From: Certhia americana
Lineage: Eukaryota; Chordata; Aves; Passeriformes; Certhiidae
DNA: 64,000 bases
Assembly (NCBI GenBank): GCA_018697195.1
Contig: CM031879.1
Location: 23,123,864 to 23,187,863, forward strand
Direction: 5' to 3'
Shown here: in pieces, positions 13,760 to 26,407 of the stretch
How the letters are laid out: each line of letters starts with the position of its first letter
How positions within the stretch are numbered: position 1 is the stretch's first letter
Notes under the pieces: generated by a model
The model's database searches: none
What the model was told of the DNA's origin: nothing
The model's input: the letters and a program-made list of their open reading frames with translations, nothing else
Position numbers and translations under genes: made by a program

Positions 13760-13900
13760 TNNNNNNNNNNNNNNNNNNNNNNNNNNNNNNNNNNNNTTTC
13801 TTTATTTCTTCTTTTTTATTCTTCTTCTTCTTTCTTTCTTTTTTCTTTTCTTTCTCTTTTGTTTTTTTTTTTTTGTTTTTTTTTGTTGTTGTTGTTTGTT
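13641..13900. repeat. (TTTC)n microsatellite with a pyrimidine-rich flank
   Basis: Near-perfect TTTC units run from 13641 to 13760, with one phase slip near 13675. They enter a gap of 36 N and continue as a degenerate T-rich tract with TTC and TTG units up to about 13900. The 94-codon open frame across it is an artefact of the repeat. The true array length is unknown because of the gap. Confidence 0.97.
13761..13796. other. Assembly gap (36 N)
   Basis: Thirty-six undetermined bases inside the TTTC tract. Assembly failure in a long pyrimidine repeat is the likely cause, so the missing sequence is probably more TTTC. Confidence 0.99.
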
Positions 13901-16900
13901 TTTGGTAGAGAGAGGCTTAACAGGAAACTATTTCGCATCTAAAAATGGGTGTATTCTTAATTACCCGGACATATCACAACTTCTCACATGCATAAAGGAC
14001 CTAGTTAAGTACCTATATTTTCACTTTTTCATTTTCCTAAACTAACATATTCTGACCATCAAGAACATTTACTTTCAAATAATTACCTATAATTTTTTTA
14101 AAGTTTGTTCTTTAGAACTAGGAAGAAATACAGCTCTCAGGTAAGTATGTTAGCCCTCAAGTGTTCTGGTGCTACAGATAGGCTCGTTTAGCTGCATAGG
14201 TCACAGCAGTCACTGCAGTAAACAATGTTCCAAACTTCCAAAGCCTGCAGAGGTCAGTATAGCAACATCAACAAGAAATTATATAGCCTCACTGAATAGA
14301 TTAGCAGTTAAAAATATTTATTGTTAAAACACAAAAATGATGTATCATTCTGTTATTACCAGAACAGTGGGACTACTGTGGCATATGATGGTTATTCCTG
14401 CAAACATCATATAATGTTGCAGATGTTTAAAGATTTAAAGATATATTTTTTTTGTATTTGCATTTGCTATTTATAAAAGGGTTAAATATATTTTTCTTGA
14501 GAGTGTTTGAGAAAAGTTGGATGAGCATTGTGGAAAATGTAAGCACACTCTTCTTCGGAAGCTGTCTTCTCCGAGTTGCCCTGTCAATGACCTTTGCTGT
14601 GACATTGAAGAAATACCCTCTGTATGGGTGAGAAGTAATTTGCTTCAATAGCTCTTCTGCCCCAGACATGTATAAAAAGGAGACTGTAAACATATACCCC
14701 AAGTTTGCTTTGGCACTGACACCATCAAAGTCATTTTGAGCAGAACTTTTAGCTGTTTGTGACAAACCAGATCAGGATGGATGATCAAAACAACACATGT
14801 TAATCTCCTAGTTCAATACAATGAAATCTCAAAAACTGAAAGGAATGACAGAAAAATAGTGCTAATCAGGCGCTTGAACAAAACTACATAAACTTTATTT
14901 ATCCTCTTGGCCAGACCTGTCTGCTGTTTGCACTAGATAGCAGTTACATTAGTGTTTCACTGCACATTCTCAATTATATATTAAAGAATGAGAAGATATT
15001 CGGACACGACTCAGGGGTCTGCAGAGAAAGATTTTGAGAGACACCAATTTGGCTTAAACCTATATTATTTGTTTTATTCAAAGCACTGCATTAAGGTAGG
15101 CAAAATACATGATATCCACAACACAATGTTCCCACTTCTATAAAAAGCTGGTTATAACTAAAATATTTTTTCTTTCATAAGTCTGGAAAAGTTCAGGGCA
15201 AGCTTTTTGTCTCATCAATGCACAGCCTATTCTTGTCTTAGCTGTCCACCATAGCATTTGTTGTGGACACTGAGGTATTGAAAGTGGTTCTGCATTCATT
15301 TTTGCACCGTCCCTATGGACATTCATATTCATATAACATATTTCCTAATAACTCTCTGCCTTCATTGTTTCTCAAAAGAAAATGTGAATTGCTCAAAACA
15401 GAGTAACTTTAACATAAATATCTGAAACAGGGAAACTTCCCTGAATATGAGTGATGGGTCATATGGTCTGCTGCTTCTGTTTATGCATCCTGACTTGAAC
15501 TTAAGGAAAATTGCATACAGATCTGTGGCAGTGGGAGGATTACATTTGAACTTAGCCTTAAAAGACTCATTCTAAAGTGCATATTTATCTATGCAAATAT
15601 GCAATTACATAGAAATTATAGAGTTGAGGCCTTTGTTAAGTCCAAGGTAGTAAAGTAAAATGACAAATGATGAAACATGCTTAATTTCACTTACTGTCCC
15701 TGAAAATCAGTATTGTGTGCTAGTAAGGATTCATGGAATTAGTACTACCTACACATATGTTAGTTGCCTTCAGGTTTTAGTTATGACATTTTTTTACATA
15801 AGCAAGTCATGGAAACTTTGGAAAACTTTAATGTTGCCTCATCAACTCAATCAAAAACTGTATCTGAGAAGCTCATAGGAGCCAGTGGTAAGAAATTTAA
15901 TGGGTGGGACAGAGGTCACAGAAAATATTTAAATGCATATTAAATCTCAACGTCTACTGAAACAGCTGTTTGCCTTTAGCAGTACTAACATAATACTGAA
16001 TCAAGTATCTGGTTCATGTGACTCCTGCAAAACCAGGAGTCTAAGAATTTTTACTCTGCCACAATCATTATCTTTCTGAGAAAGACAAAGAAACACAGTT
16101 CACAACCTGTCTCCTGATATTGTAAGTATTGACATTGAGCATTTCCCCGATATATTTTCAAAAGAATTGTAGTTTGCCATGTAGAACAGGAGACAGGAAT
16201 GTCTAAACTGTATGTTAGTGCTTAAAAAAAACCCAAAGCCAAACAACTAAAAATACCTCTCATATTTTTTGTCTTAAATCTAGATATTTAAATAGAGGAA
16301 GCTTAAATATAAAAGCTTACAGACTTTTGTTTTTTAAGATTTAACACTCTGAAGTGAAAAGCAAAAGCTTTTCTAGAACAACCATAAACTAGCTTCCTCT
16401 TTCACATTCTATTCATGCACGGTAGATCTCAGACCAGTTAAAGCAACAGAACATGAGGGAGTTTTGGTTTGAACCTGGAATAAATCACAGTGACCTAAAA
16501 TTCAAAATAGAAAGGTAAAGGTGAACAGGCTAGAGCTGTTGGTATAGATCTTCGCCACCTTGCTTCTTATTCATTTATTTCCCCCTGTGCAGAATGGATG
16601 CAGAGTGGAGATGAACGAATTCATCTGAGCAGAAGTGCTTCTTTCTCACTTGTCATAGACATGCATGACTATTCCTAGTTCTAATTATTTGAACTCATTC
16701 AGGTAAAACAAATAAGACTTAAAACATTTGAAATTTCAGTAGGTTCAGAGTAACTGTAAAAGAGAACATTGACACATTATTTCCCTATTCATCACCATCA
16801 CTATTTTTCACAGCATCAAGGGCTTGCATCAAACATCAGAGATAATTCCTCATAGAGATTGTTATTCTGTTTTTTTTTCCATTCCCTATACATTTGGAGT

Positions 16901-17093
16901 AATATTTTAATGTAAAGTCAGTTTTCAGATGACCTTTACCTCTCCTCTGAAACTCAGAATTCATGGGAAAGTGATGGAATCCTCTAGAAAATCTACATTC
17001 TCAAGAGTGCATTTTGATTTTGTTTAGAGCAAAGAATATTTGCTGAGTCAGCAATGAAAGACTGAACTGTTGATAATGCAAGACTGAAACAGC

Positions 17094-17131
17094 CTATTAC
17101 ATCTTGAAAAAACACTCCCAAGATGTAATAG
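17094..17131. repeat. 13-bp perfect inverted repeat (hairpin)
   Basis: CTATTACATCTTG at 17094-17106 is followed after 12 nt by its exact reverse complement, CAAGATGTAATAG, at 17119-17131. It could be the ends of a very small decayed element, a structured RNA stem or chance. The flanks do not extend the pairing, and no T-run terminator follows. Confidence 0.9.
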
Positions 17132-17850
17132 ATCTAATCTAGCACACAGTGGCTGCCCACTACTGAAGAAAATACTGCATTCAGCCTGTCCTCAAGGACA
17201 CAGCAGAAATCAATCTCACAGTCTTCAGAAGAAGTAGGATGGAAGAGCAGGTTTTCTTCATTTCAATGGAAAGATCTTTTTTGGCAGAAGACAAAACCAA
17301 ACTCAGCATATAGCCTGACTTCTTCCTAATAATTCTTGCCAAAAAAAATCTCCCCTTCCCACACTTCCTCAATGTTAACAAAACACAGTGACAAAAGCAG
17401 CCACTGGAGGCAATAGTTTTGTTAATATCACCAACAGTCAACTATATTCAGAACTTCTCAGTCTCTATACAAGTCACAGTGTGTGACCCCTGTGGACATT
17501 TGGCTAACTAGAGCTTTTTAGTAAAATCAAGTACTTGTGCAATGGGTACAAGCAGCTCTATGTGTAGCACCCAGGGCCACACAGCAGAAATCAGCATACT
17601 CCCAGTATTATAGAAAAGGTGAACATTTCCTTCACTATGTAGAAGACATCCTCATTATATATAATTAGGAAACTTATTTTCCCCCTGCTGTCCTAATTTG
17701 TGGGGTTTTTTCCTAATTTTTAAAATTCTCCGTTGGCTTTAATTAGCTTCTGTCTGAAATCACCAACCAGGTGAAATTAGAGCACTATTTAAGCTAAAAA
17801 TGCAGCTGGGTTTTTTCAAACTTCTTAAAGTTGAGCTTTATTCCCTGAAG

Positions 17851-17936
17851 CCAAATCTTCTCTGCTCTTACTCATGAGAGTAGTTCTGTGCACTTCAGTG
17901 AGGGAGATTTTCAGAGGAAGGCAGGTTTTGGCCCTA
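17851..17936. repeat. Ancient amniote dispersed repeat fragment (likely)
   Basis: The ordered words GCCAAATCTTCTCTGCTCTT, ACTCATGAGAGTAG, CACTTCAGTG and GGCAGGTTTTGGCCCT match, from memory, the layout of a widespread old sauropsid repeat. That repeat reads as a CTCATGAGTAG-type core followed by an AGTCAATG-type centre and a GGATTTGGCCC-type end. It is the clearest of the several such fragments in this window. Confidence 0.45.
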
Positions 17937-19675
17937 GCGGGATATACCAAAGTTCTTCCAAATATGGATGTAAAATATATGAGACAAATCCTCTCTGAGG
18001 GAAATCAGCAGTGTTCTTAAATCAATGAAACTAAAGCCATTTACATGCATTGAAGAGTTTTCCTTATGTTTTTAAACCTCACAAGTCTTCACCAAATATT
18101 TACCACATGGGAAATGATATATTTTTGCTAATGATGTTTCTATTCCTTCATTTAAAAATTCATCATTATGTAATCAATACCAGTGACTCAGCTCTTGCTA
18201 TTATGAGAGGAGCAAATTTTACCAAAGATAAATAATTTTTGTGGTCTACATGGCATGATATATCCTGAAGTGTTTTGTTGTTAAGTAGGAAATGAAAAAA
18301 CCAAGCTGTTTAAGAAATATGACAAAAAATATGAGTGACTTTAAAATAATACACCTCTAAGCTTTAAAATGTTCTTTGGGTGCTCTGGAGCTGGAGATAG
18401 TCATGCCCTTGTGATATTTCAGTGACAATTTCTATTTTAAGTGTCAAAAACAACTCTGCTATCTGGAGCAAGTAGTGTAGTATTCTCTTCTTTTAATATT
18501 CTAATCGTGAGGTGTAAAGTGAAATGGTTGCAGAGTGTAATGGTGGTAAAGAAGCTGAGTGTCAATGAGACGGGAAAGGTGACAGACACGGAATGAGTCC
18601 CCAAGGTGCTCTCCAAGTGCATTGGATAAAGATTCCCCTGGGAAATTTTTCTCATTAGTTCTCAGACACAGTTCAGTAATTCAATAGCACCAGGTTACCA
18701 TTAGTCATAAGACCAAAATATGTTACTTTCCATGCTTTAGCTCTTTGATTTGTATATGTCATTTTATGAGAGAAAATTATGAGATTATATATCATTCAAA
18801 GTAAGTTCGTATGTTGTTTACATACCTCAGGATGATCCATGACAAGAAGACTCCTATTACAAAGAGCACAAAAATTAAACAAAAACCAGACACCTTTTTG
18901 ATACTTGAAACTGTATTAATGGGTAATTGCATTGTACAGACATGAGCAAGACATTGAAGATGATTTTCTATACTAGTATCCAAAAAATAATTATAGTTTG
19001 AGATTAAAACCCCAAATTATCAACAATTAAAATGGAAAAAAAAAATCACTCTAAATTTTTTCTGGTGATATTAACAGGTAAAAATAATTCTCCCCTGCTT
19101 AGACATGAAATGTGTACATACACAGCTAATATGATTGGGGAAAGGAGCTAAAAAGTTTGATGGTAGATAATTTTATGTGTAATTACTCTGAGAAAATGTT
19201 AAACTGAATAGGTTACTCTCGACATTTTTTTTTCCTATGCAATAAAAGATGTACTTACTTCTATGCTATCAAAGTTAACTGCACTCCCACTCAGCACTCA
19301 AAGGAATAATGACTGGAGGTGTTGTTTCTCTCATTACACACCATGATGGAAAGAAAGGAGTGTCCATCCCTAGTGGTCATTTAAAACCTCATTGTTATAT
19401 TTAAAAATAGAAATGACAAAGTCCAGAAAGTCCACAAAAATTAGGCACACAAACACAGTAAGTCATTATGTTTTACTTGTGCTGAGTATTAACTTGTCTT
19501 TTTATTTATCCAAGAGTGTGCTCCAGAATGTTTCAATTTCAATTTAGTTTTCACTCCTGATTAATGTATTTAGCACTCACCACTGCATCATGCACTCACA
19601 TTAAAGAGACAGAAGCTACAGATAATTATTGTGCCTCAAATAGTTCAGGAAAATACAGATATTTTAGCTTCTTTA

Positions 19676-19740
19676 AAAGCAAAATAAAACAAAGCAAAAC
19701 AAACAAGCCCCACAAAACCAACCAAACAAAAAAACCCAAA
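19676..19740. repeat. A-rich (CAAA)-like low-complexity tract
   Basis: Repeated AAAC, AAAAC and CCAAAC words give an almost C/A-only strand for about 65 bp. The small open frames over it, rich in Lys, Thr and Gln codons on the plus strand and in Phe, Leu and Cys codons on the minus strand, are composition artefacts. Confidence 0.75.
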
Positions 19741-22179
19741 GAAGGCTGCATTCTCTGTTAGCTTTTTCATTTATTTGATTGAGGTTTATGGAATGTGGGG
19801 CTGTTGGGTTTTTCCCTACTCTTTTCAATAATTTTAAGCATTTAATATGAGAAACAAATAGAAAAGCTTGCATATGAATGTCTGTCTTGAACAAAAATTA
19901 TTGAACTGTGTCAGTCAATAGATGCCTAACTTTCAACCTGCCAACCTTTGATTACAGTCAAAATCATGCACCCCAAAGTGTCTCATTTAGACTAAAAATT
20001 AACTTATTACTAGAATTCCCTGGCAAGAGGAATTATATCCTGACACAATTAACTTGTGCAGTAAATAGGGTTCACTGTTTTTTGATTAGATTCTGAGATG
20101 TTTATCATTGCACTGCAGAAAGGCCATATGCTTAGTGCTATGGTATTTGTGCCAAGTAAATCATCGAGAATCAGTTTCTATTAATCTTACGTATCTTATT
20201 GCACTGGAGTTGGATGTTTTGCTCCCCCGATTAAGTTGAGAGAATGGCAGTTTTCTAGAAGTGTGAACTCACCTGTTTTATGTGTATGATTTTCTTCAAA
20301 GCTGTGCACTGCAGTCTCCAAAGGAAGCTCTTCTAACTGAAAATGTTTCCATAACTCTTTAACACTAAGCTATCTTCCAACTAATGATCAGGCTCCAAAT
20401 AAATATGCCAAGTACTTATGGTATTATTTATGTGCTATACAGAAGCTCATCATTGACTTATGAATTGTAAATATTTATAAGTGGCTCATATTAAAGTAGT
20501 TGTCAACTGCAGCTACAGTACTTCACCTTCTGTCACTCCCAGGTATCAAGGGGGCTGATTCAATCACTCTCTTGTCAGACTACCTTTCTTCTCCTGAATA
20601 CCCAAATCCCTAAACACAACAAAATATAAATGAATGAAAAGTGCTAATGATGCATCATTACCAAGAGGTATCAAGTTTTTTAGGGTCCTTTGCTGACTAA
20701 ATTTTAAATTAGCACAATTATTCAGAGCATTCCCCAAGGCACCATTCATTATGCTTAGCCACTGAGTTGAGGCACACTGCAAACGAAATATATATTACTG
20801 TCCATAGCATATTGTCTGTCTCCCTTCCTGGAGTATTTGTGCATTGAAAAACATGCAAGTGTGCGTGTTTTTTAGAACTGATCATGTATCTGCATTTCAG
20901 TTATCTACAATGTATTTATATGCTTAAAGATCCTGAATAACAAGGACATGCACTTTGAGATTATTTTTCAAAATGTTGTTCCATCTGCTTCCTAACACAA
21001 CAATTTAAATTTTCAGTGAAATACAAAGACTGCTGAAGCCAGAACCTAAAATGTCTCTGATACTGCCTAAGCCTTCCTGAAGCTTGCAATGCACAGTGGA
21101 TTATATTTTCCTTTGGCCTTGTCATTGGCAAACAGGTCAGAGTGCACACTATGCTGCTAAAGTTGTTGGGCAGCCTGGATATCATCTCTTCTAGAATTCC
21201 CAATAGCAATGACCTGTGTTACACCTACCTTGTATGTCAAAATTTGATTTTTATTCATGCACTAAATGAAGAGCCCACAGCCCTTGCTCATCAGGACATT
21301 TAAAAGTTCTCTGAAGAATAAGGAAGGTAGCTTTGTCATGGCAGATCCTTCTTGGATTGTCCAAATAGCAGATCAATTTGATGCAGCAGTCATGGTGCTA
21401 TTCCTCGTAAAACACTAGTTGTGTTTTTCACAAGAATAGCAAAACAACCAGTCCTTATACCCATGTTATATCGCTTAATACAAAAAGAGGAAAAATGTGA
21501 CTGACTGCACCCAACATGGGCTCGCCCAACCACACAGTCGATGCTCTCCCAGTAAGACGCAGTGCCCATTTATCCTCATGCAGATGAAAATAGGTATATT
21601 CGTAAAGGAAAATTATTTCTGTATGTATCTAGCTGTAAAGTCCTGACTTGTTTTTTTAACCCAATGACATCACCACACACAAGTTGGGCCCCACAGCACA
21701 GATGTGCTTTCATGTGCAGTGATATCACTTTCACTAAAACACTAAAGGCATGACTTTCAAGCAGTTTTAAAATTCAGATCAGTTCTGCTCATATTTAATC
21801 CAGACATGTTGGTTTAACACCAAGCCAAGCCAGACCTTTTAATGTTCAGTGGCCATGATATAAAATTCTTCACTGTGTTGCACCAATAAATTCAGAAGTG
21901 CAGTGTAATTTGCTATAGTCACAGAGACTCTTGTGAAATTTAAGCAAAAGTGGAAAGCAACCCTTCATTTTGTGCCTTACCACAGCACTTCAGCTCTTTG
22001 GAAAACATTTCTTTATCCCCCAAGAAACAACTAACTGTGTGGGCAGAATAATTTACTGCTGCTTGTTTTGGTCATGTTGAGATTAAATTAAAGGTAGGCT
22101 GTTAACCACCATCCTTCTCTTCCTAAGTTAGGAACAGTGTCGCTGTGGCATTATTTAGGAGTTATTTAAAACAAACAAT

Positions 22180-22640
22180 GGGAAGAAAGTGCCACTTGAC
22201 ACTGACAGCAAGTACCTCTGTTCATTTTGCATTGTCAATAGCTCCAGTGGTAGCACTATTCTTTTGACAGCTAAAAGCAGATGTGTGGGTTAAGTATGGG
22301 AGCAATTCAAATGTCCATAGTAAACTGCAGGGGGGCAGAGAGAGCTCAGAGAGCAGCAGCTTTAAAGTAATTGACTAATACAGTAAGGATATTAAAGTCA
22401 TTTAGTGCCAAAAGGGAACACACTGATCCTTGACCCTGAGCCACTTTGGAGTAATCTAGTATTCAATCCAGCGTGTAATGACTGCCAGGCCTGTCAATCC
22501 TCCGGGCTCTCCAGTCAAATGCCTGTGGCTACTATTGGCTTATGGTAAAAGGACAAAAATGCAAGGAAATGCCTCTCAATCAGGCTATGATGTGATAATG
22601 TTATTGCTCCAATGTATTCTATATTGTCCCTGCATAGTTT
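22180..22640. promoter_or_regulatory. Candidate conserved non-coding element
   Basis: This block is more complex and less homopolymer-rich than its surroundings. It contains TGACAG at 22203-22208 and 22265-22270 and CTGTCA at 22491-22496, which are MEIS/TGIF-type homeodomain core words, plus ATTGGC and ATTGAC words. No open frame of note crosses it. Calling it regulatory is inference from texture; a cross-species alignment is needed to confirm it. Confidence 0.3.
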
Positions 22641-25340
22641 AATCTGTTGAGATCCATGTCAAAAATTGCCCTTGTTCCCCAGAGGTCTTTACTCAACCTT
22701 TTAGTAATACAAGTGGATTTGAAAGGAGAGGGGTAACTCACTTGATGAATGGTTTCCAGTTAATATAAAAAATAAGAGGTCAACTGTGGCTTAAAGGCTA
22801 ACCATGGAACGTATAAATTAGAATAAGCATGCTAGTAATCTGATTAGTAAACCTTTCTCTTCATTTACCCCACTGGGTAAAATATTTTCCAATAAATAAT
22901 ATTGACACAGACATTTATTTACAAGAATGACATAATTCCTACAAAGTTTAGATGTTGAGAGGACTTTCGGCTGGGAAGCTATAAGAACAAAAGGCTCACT
23001 TGCTTCTGTCACTTCTTGTCCTTAAAATTTGTGCAACTACTGGGAATCTCATATTTTAAATTAGTCACCTCACATTTGAAAAATATAATTATTGCTACAG
23101 GCTGAGTAGTCCACTTGAGCTTGAAAGAAGAAAATTGCCATTTTTTTGTTATTTTGATTTTGCTAATTAAAACAGGGAAAACTGACCCACATAGATTCTC
23201 TAAAGTTAAAAAGTCAAAATGGGATAATAATTATGCAAATTTCTATCCATTGCTGTAAAAAATGATCTTTATATTTCATTATATGGTCTCCACTATTTCC
23301 TGACCCCACTTTCCATGTGGTGTACATAAACTTTGGGAAGGGTGAAGCTCTAGTGATAGTGATGCTCCCACTATTTTTAAAGAATCATGAGGTTACATAA
23401 CAGGCACTTTGCCTGATTTGATTCTCTGTGATTCCACAAAGCTTTCCACAGGGATGACACAGTACAAAAAGGAAAAAAAAGAGAGAACCTCTCTTGAGAA
23501 ATATATTGCTTATAACTTTGAAAAAACTTCAGTGTCAAAACCAAGTGACTTTTTCCAAAATTCTGCCTGTCCTCTCAGTTCAGTGCCCCAAAGTCATTAT
23601 TCAGTGTAAGGTTCTATTTATAAATCCATTTTCTAGCCTGTACATACTTTTCACACTTGAAAAATTATGGTTTTGTGGACAGTTTTAGAGAATGAATCAT
23701 AGAAAGAGGAAAATTGTTCTTTTGTGCTCATTGAATTCCCTTGCCATGAGGGTAGAAGCACATGCACTGCAAACTGTGATCCCATCAGGCGATGGCTGGC
23801 TCTGTTCCAGCTGAACTCTTCACAGGCAGTTTTATCACAACCTGGTGTTTTCACAGGGGAAAAAAACCCCATAAAGACAAACACCACAGAACCTCTACAA
23901 GCTAACTTGAAGCAGGACATGACAAGTATCATGTTATTGCCCTGTAACAGAGCAATTAGCCAGTGCCATGTAAACGGCACAGTTTGACAAAGAAGGCTCT
24001 TTTCAGGAGCAAGTTCTCTCTTTGTTTGGGAAGTTCTTGATATGGTGACAGGCCAAAAACTACTCACCTCCACCATGTCTTCTCTGAGAACTCGCATTAC
24101 TTTTCCTCCCAGACTGTGGTGACTCTTTCCCTCTTGAGGGATGGCACTTAAATCATAATGGGAACCTATGCAATACTTCATCTTGGGTAAATGTAGTTCG
24201 GTATTTTAAATTAATTACTCTGCTTTGTGCCTTCAAAAGGAGGGTGCAACAGAATCCACATGGATTTTTTCCCACTTCAGTTGTGCAAGTGGTACCTCAG
24301 CAGCACCTACCTGATGGTGTGGAAAGTACTTGAAGCAATGCTCACCTGCCAGGAGGGAAGGGATCATACATACCCTTTTACCTGTCTGGGATGCAGAGGC
24401 CACAATTTTTCCCAGTTCAGCTTCCTTTTGCTTTTGTCAGTGACAATTGTAGCACACAACACAAGACATAGATTATTTGGGAACAAAAGAAATGGAGACA
24501 CTGAAGAGAGACGGAGACCCTGCCACAAGTGCAGGACAGTCTCTTGTGACATGGCATACTGACGACTGGGCAGCTGCCTCCTTGCTGTCTACAGAACCTG
24601 TAAGGGCTTGTACATTTGTCCTTCCATTTTCAGCAAAAGTGACATTATCCCCTTTTTCGTTATTACTGAGGGAGCAGGGATGGATACATATTCTCAACGT
24701 GAGTGGGGATTGAGGAAAACTGCTCCCTTTGCAGTGTTTATTGAGGAAACTGAGGCAGCAGCAATCAGTTTCATGGTTCCCACCTTCTTTTGCCCTCCAA
24801 AAGCCCTGTTCATGGTTTCAGCATGAAAGTGCAGGAAACTAAATTAAAAAAGTGTGAAGTTTTGTGAATGGGGAAGGAAACACTTACCAGAAAAAATGCT
24901 TTGTTTCAGCATTCACAGGATAGCCAGGTATGAAACTCCTTTTAGGGAGAACTCTGTTCTTTGGGTATTTTCACTGGTAGCTCGTCATCACACTTGGAAG
25001 GTGCTGATCTTTAGAGCAATGATATTTCATGATGCACTCTTTTAAATTACAAAAGAGGGGGAAAAACTTAAAAAATGCAAGAAAATTCCTGCTGTTCCCT
25101 AACCTACTTGAATCTAGAAATGCCTTAAAGCTAATACATCAGGCATTGCTGAGAAGCCCACAAACAATTTCAAAAGGTATCTCAGCTCTAGTACATCTTC
25201 CTTTGTTTCTCTTCCAGGATGATTGTGCTTTTGTTTAAATTCCAGACTTTAAATGCAAGTCTGAAAGCCACCTGACCCCTAAGGCTCTGGATGTTTTTTG
25301 AGTGAATCTGTAGTCATATCCCCTACTGTCTCCCTTTTGT
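22641..25340. other. Non-coding sequence containing the longest open frame of the window
   Basis: A 176-codon minus-strand frame spans 23651-24181. Its translation has no signal peptide, repeat or motif that I recognise, and short frames on the other strand overlap it. For DNA of this composition, one such frame in 64 kb is only mildly unusual. No convincing splice context or polyadenylation arrangement was identified, so I do not call it a gene. Several 60-110 codon frames at 24227-24826 are equally unremarkable. Confidence 0.6.
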
Positions 25341-25990
25341 TAAATTAGTGTAGTTTTGCAGCCTATGCAAAGAAAACTTGTTTTACACTCCCCTTTTATG
25401 AACATTTGAAAACATTAAAGCCATTTTATAAACAAATTTTAAGATTACCTTTTAAAAACAAGGCTTCAAACACAGACACACAGAATCTGACACAGACACA
25501 CAGATGCATGCATGCATGCATTCCACTTTTATGACTTTGGAATAAAAATGCAAATGAATTTATTAGCTTAAGCATGGCACCAAATAGAAATTTATGCACA
25601 TACATTTAAAAAACAGACCCTTGAAAATAATGCAGTTGAAACCTATTAATTTTCCTTTTTGACAGTTTTTAAAATTCCCCTAAAAAAATGAAACAGCATG
25701 AATACTGTCAATATATCACAACAGCCACATTAGGTTTTGTGATATACATCATAATATAAAGAGCACTATTAGAGCACAACCTGGGAACCATTAAATCATT
25801 CTAAATCACTGTTACATTCCATTAGTGTCAATGGTGAAACCACATAATAGGCTTTATTACAAACTTCACCTTGGTAGGCCATTGTCTCTAATAACCACTT
25901 CTCTATGATGTGGTATCATACCCAGAAATCCAGGGAGATAATAAAGGCTCCCTTATTTCTTTTTTATTGGATGGGTAAAGTTAAATTTAG
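25341..25990. promoter_or_regulatory. Candidate conserved non-coding element
   Basis: An AT-rich but word-rich block. It has an octamer-type POU site, ATGCAAAT, at 25548-25555, TGACAG at 25660-25665 and CTGTCA at 25705-25710. A short ATGC tandem lies at about 25504-25520. The texture resembles enhancer-like conserved DNA in vertebrate gene deserts. No conservation data are available to me, so this is a weak inference. Confidence 0.25.
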
Positions 25991-25994
25991 CTGC

Positions 25995-25998
<4 letters not shown>

Positions 25999-26031
<33 letters not shown>
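25999..26031. repeat. A33 homopolymer
   Basis: An uninterrupted run of 33 A. An AATAAA word lies about 57 nt upstream, which would fit the tail of a retroposed transcript read on the plus strand. I do not recognise a source gene in the preceding sequence. A second run of 18 A follows at 26079-26096. Confidence 0.9.
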
Positions 26032-26033
<2 letters not shown>

Positions 26034-26078
26034 ATGAATCTTTGTTCACTAACTGTGAGTTGATGCTATTTGGAAAAC

Positions 26079-26096
26079 AAAAAAAAAAAAAAAAAA
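26079..26096. repeat. A18 homopolymer
   Basis: Eighteen consecutive A, 47 bp after the end of the A33 run. No insertion boundary or target-site duplication is evident. Confidence 0.85.
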
Positions 26097-26330
26097 TTAG
26101 GCAGACTTGGGAGAACAGTTTGAAATAAATTTAAATCCTGGTAAATGCTTGAGGCCAAGGTAAGATAGGCAGTCCTGCAATTACAATGTCATTTTTGAAA
26201 TGCAGCTTAGTGCATTTATGCCCTTCTTTACACTTTTGTTCAGATACAAAGCATTGATTACAGAAACATTATAGGAATTAAATCTGTATTCTCATCTCTC
26301 CAGCCCCTATATAGCAGTATCCATTAGAAA

Positions 26331-26360
26331 ATGAAGAAAAAGATAGAGAAAAAGATAGAG

Positions 26361-26407
<47 letters not shown>

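Larger units (their letters stand above)
13901..22179. other. Non-coding AT-rich unique sequence
   Basis: No gene is supported. The longest frame is 112 codons on the minus strand (14427-14765), has no recognisable domain and begins in ordinary sequence. The notable items inside are a perfect hairpin at 17094-17131, an ancient-repeat-like piece at 17851-17936 and an A-rich CAAA-like tract at 19676-19740. Confidence 0.65.

Noticed and set aside
13624..13908. 94-codon frame rich in Phe, Leu and Ser
   Set aside because: It is a translation of the TTTC microsatellite and crosses the N gap.
24743..24757. GAGGAAACTGAGGCA, MIR-like word
   Set aside because: Too short, and no further MIR modules follow.
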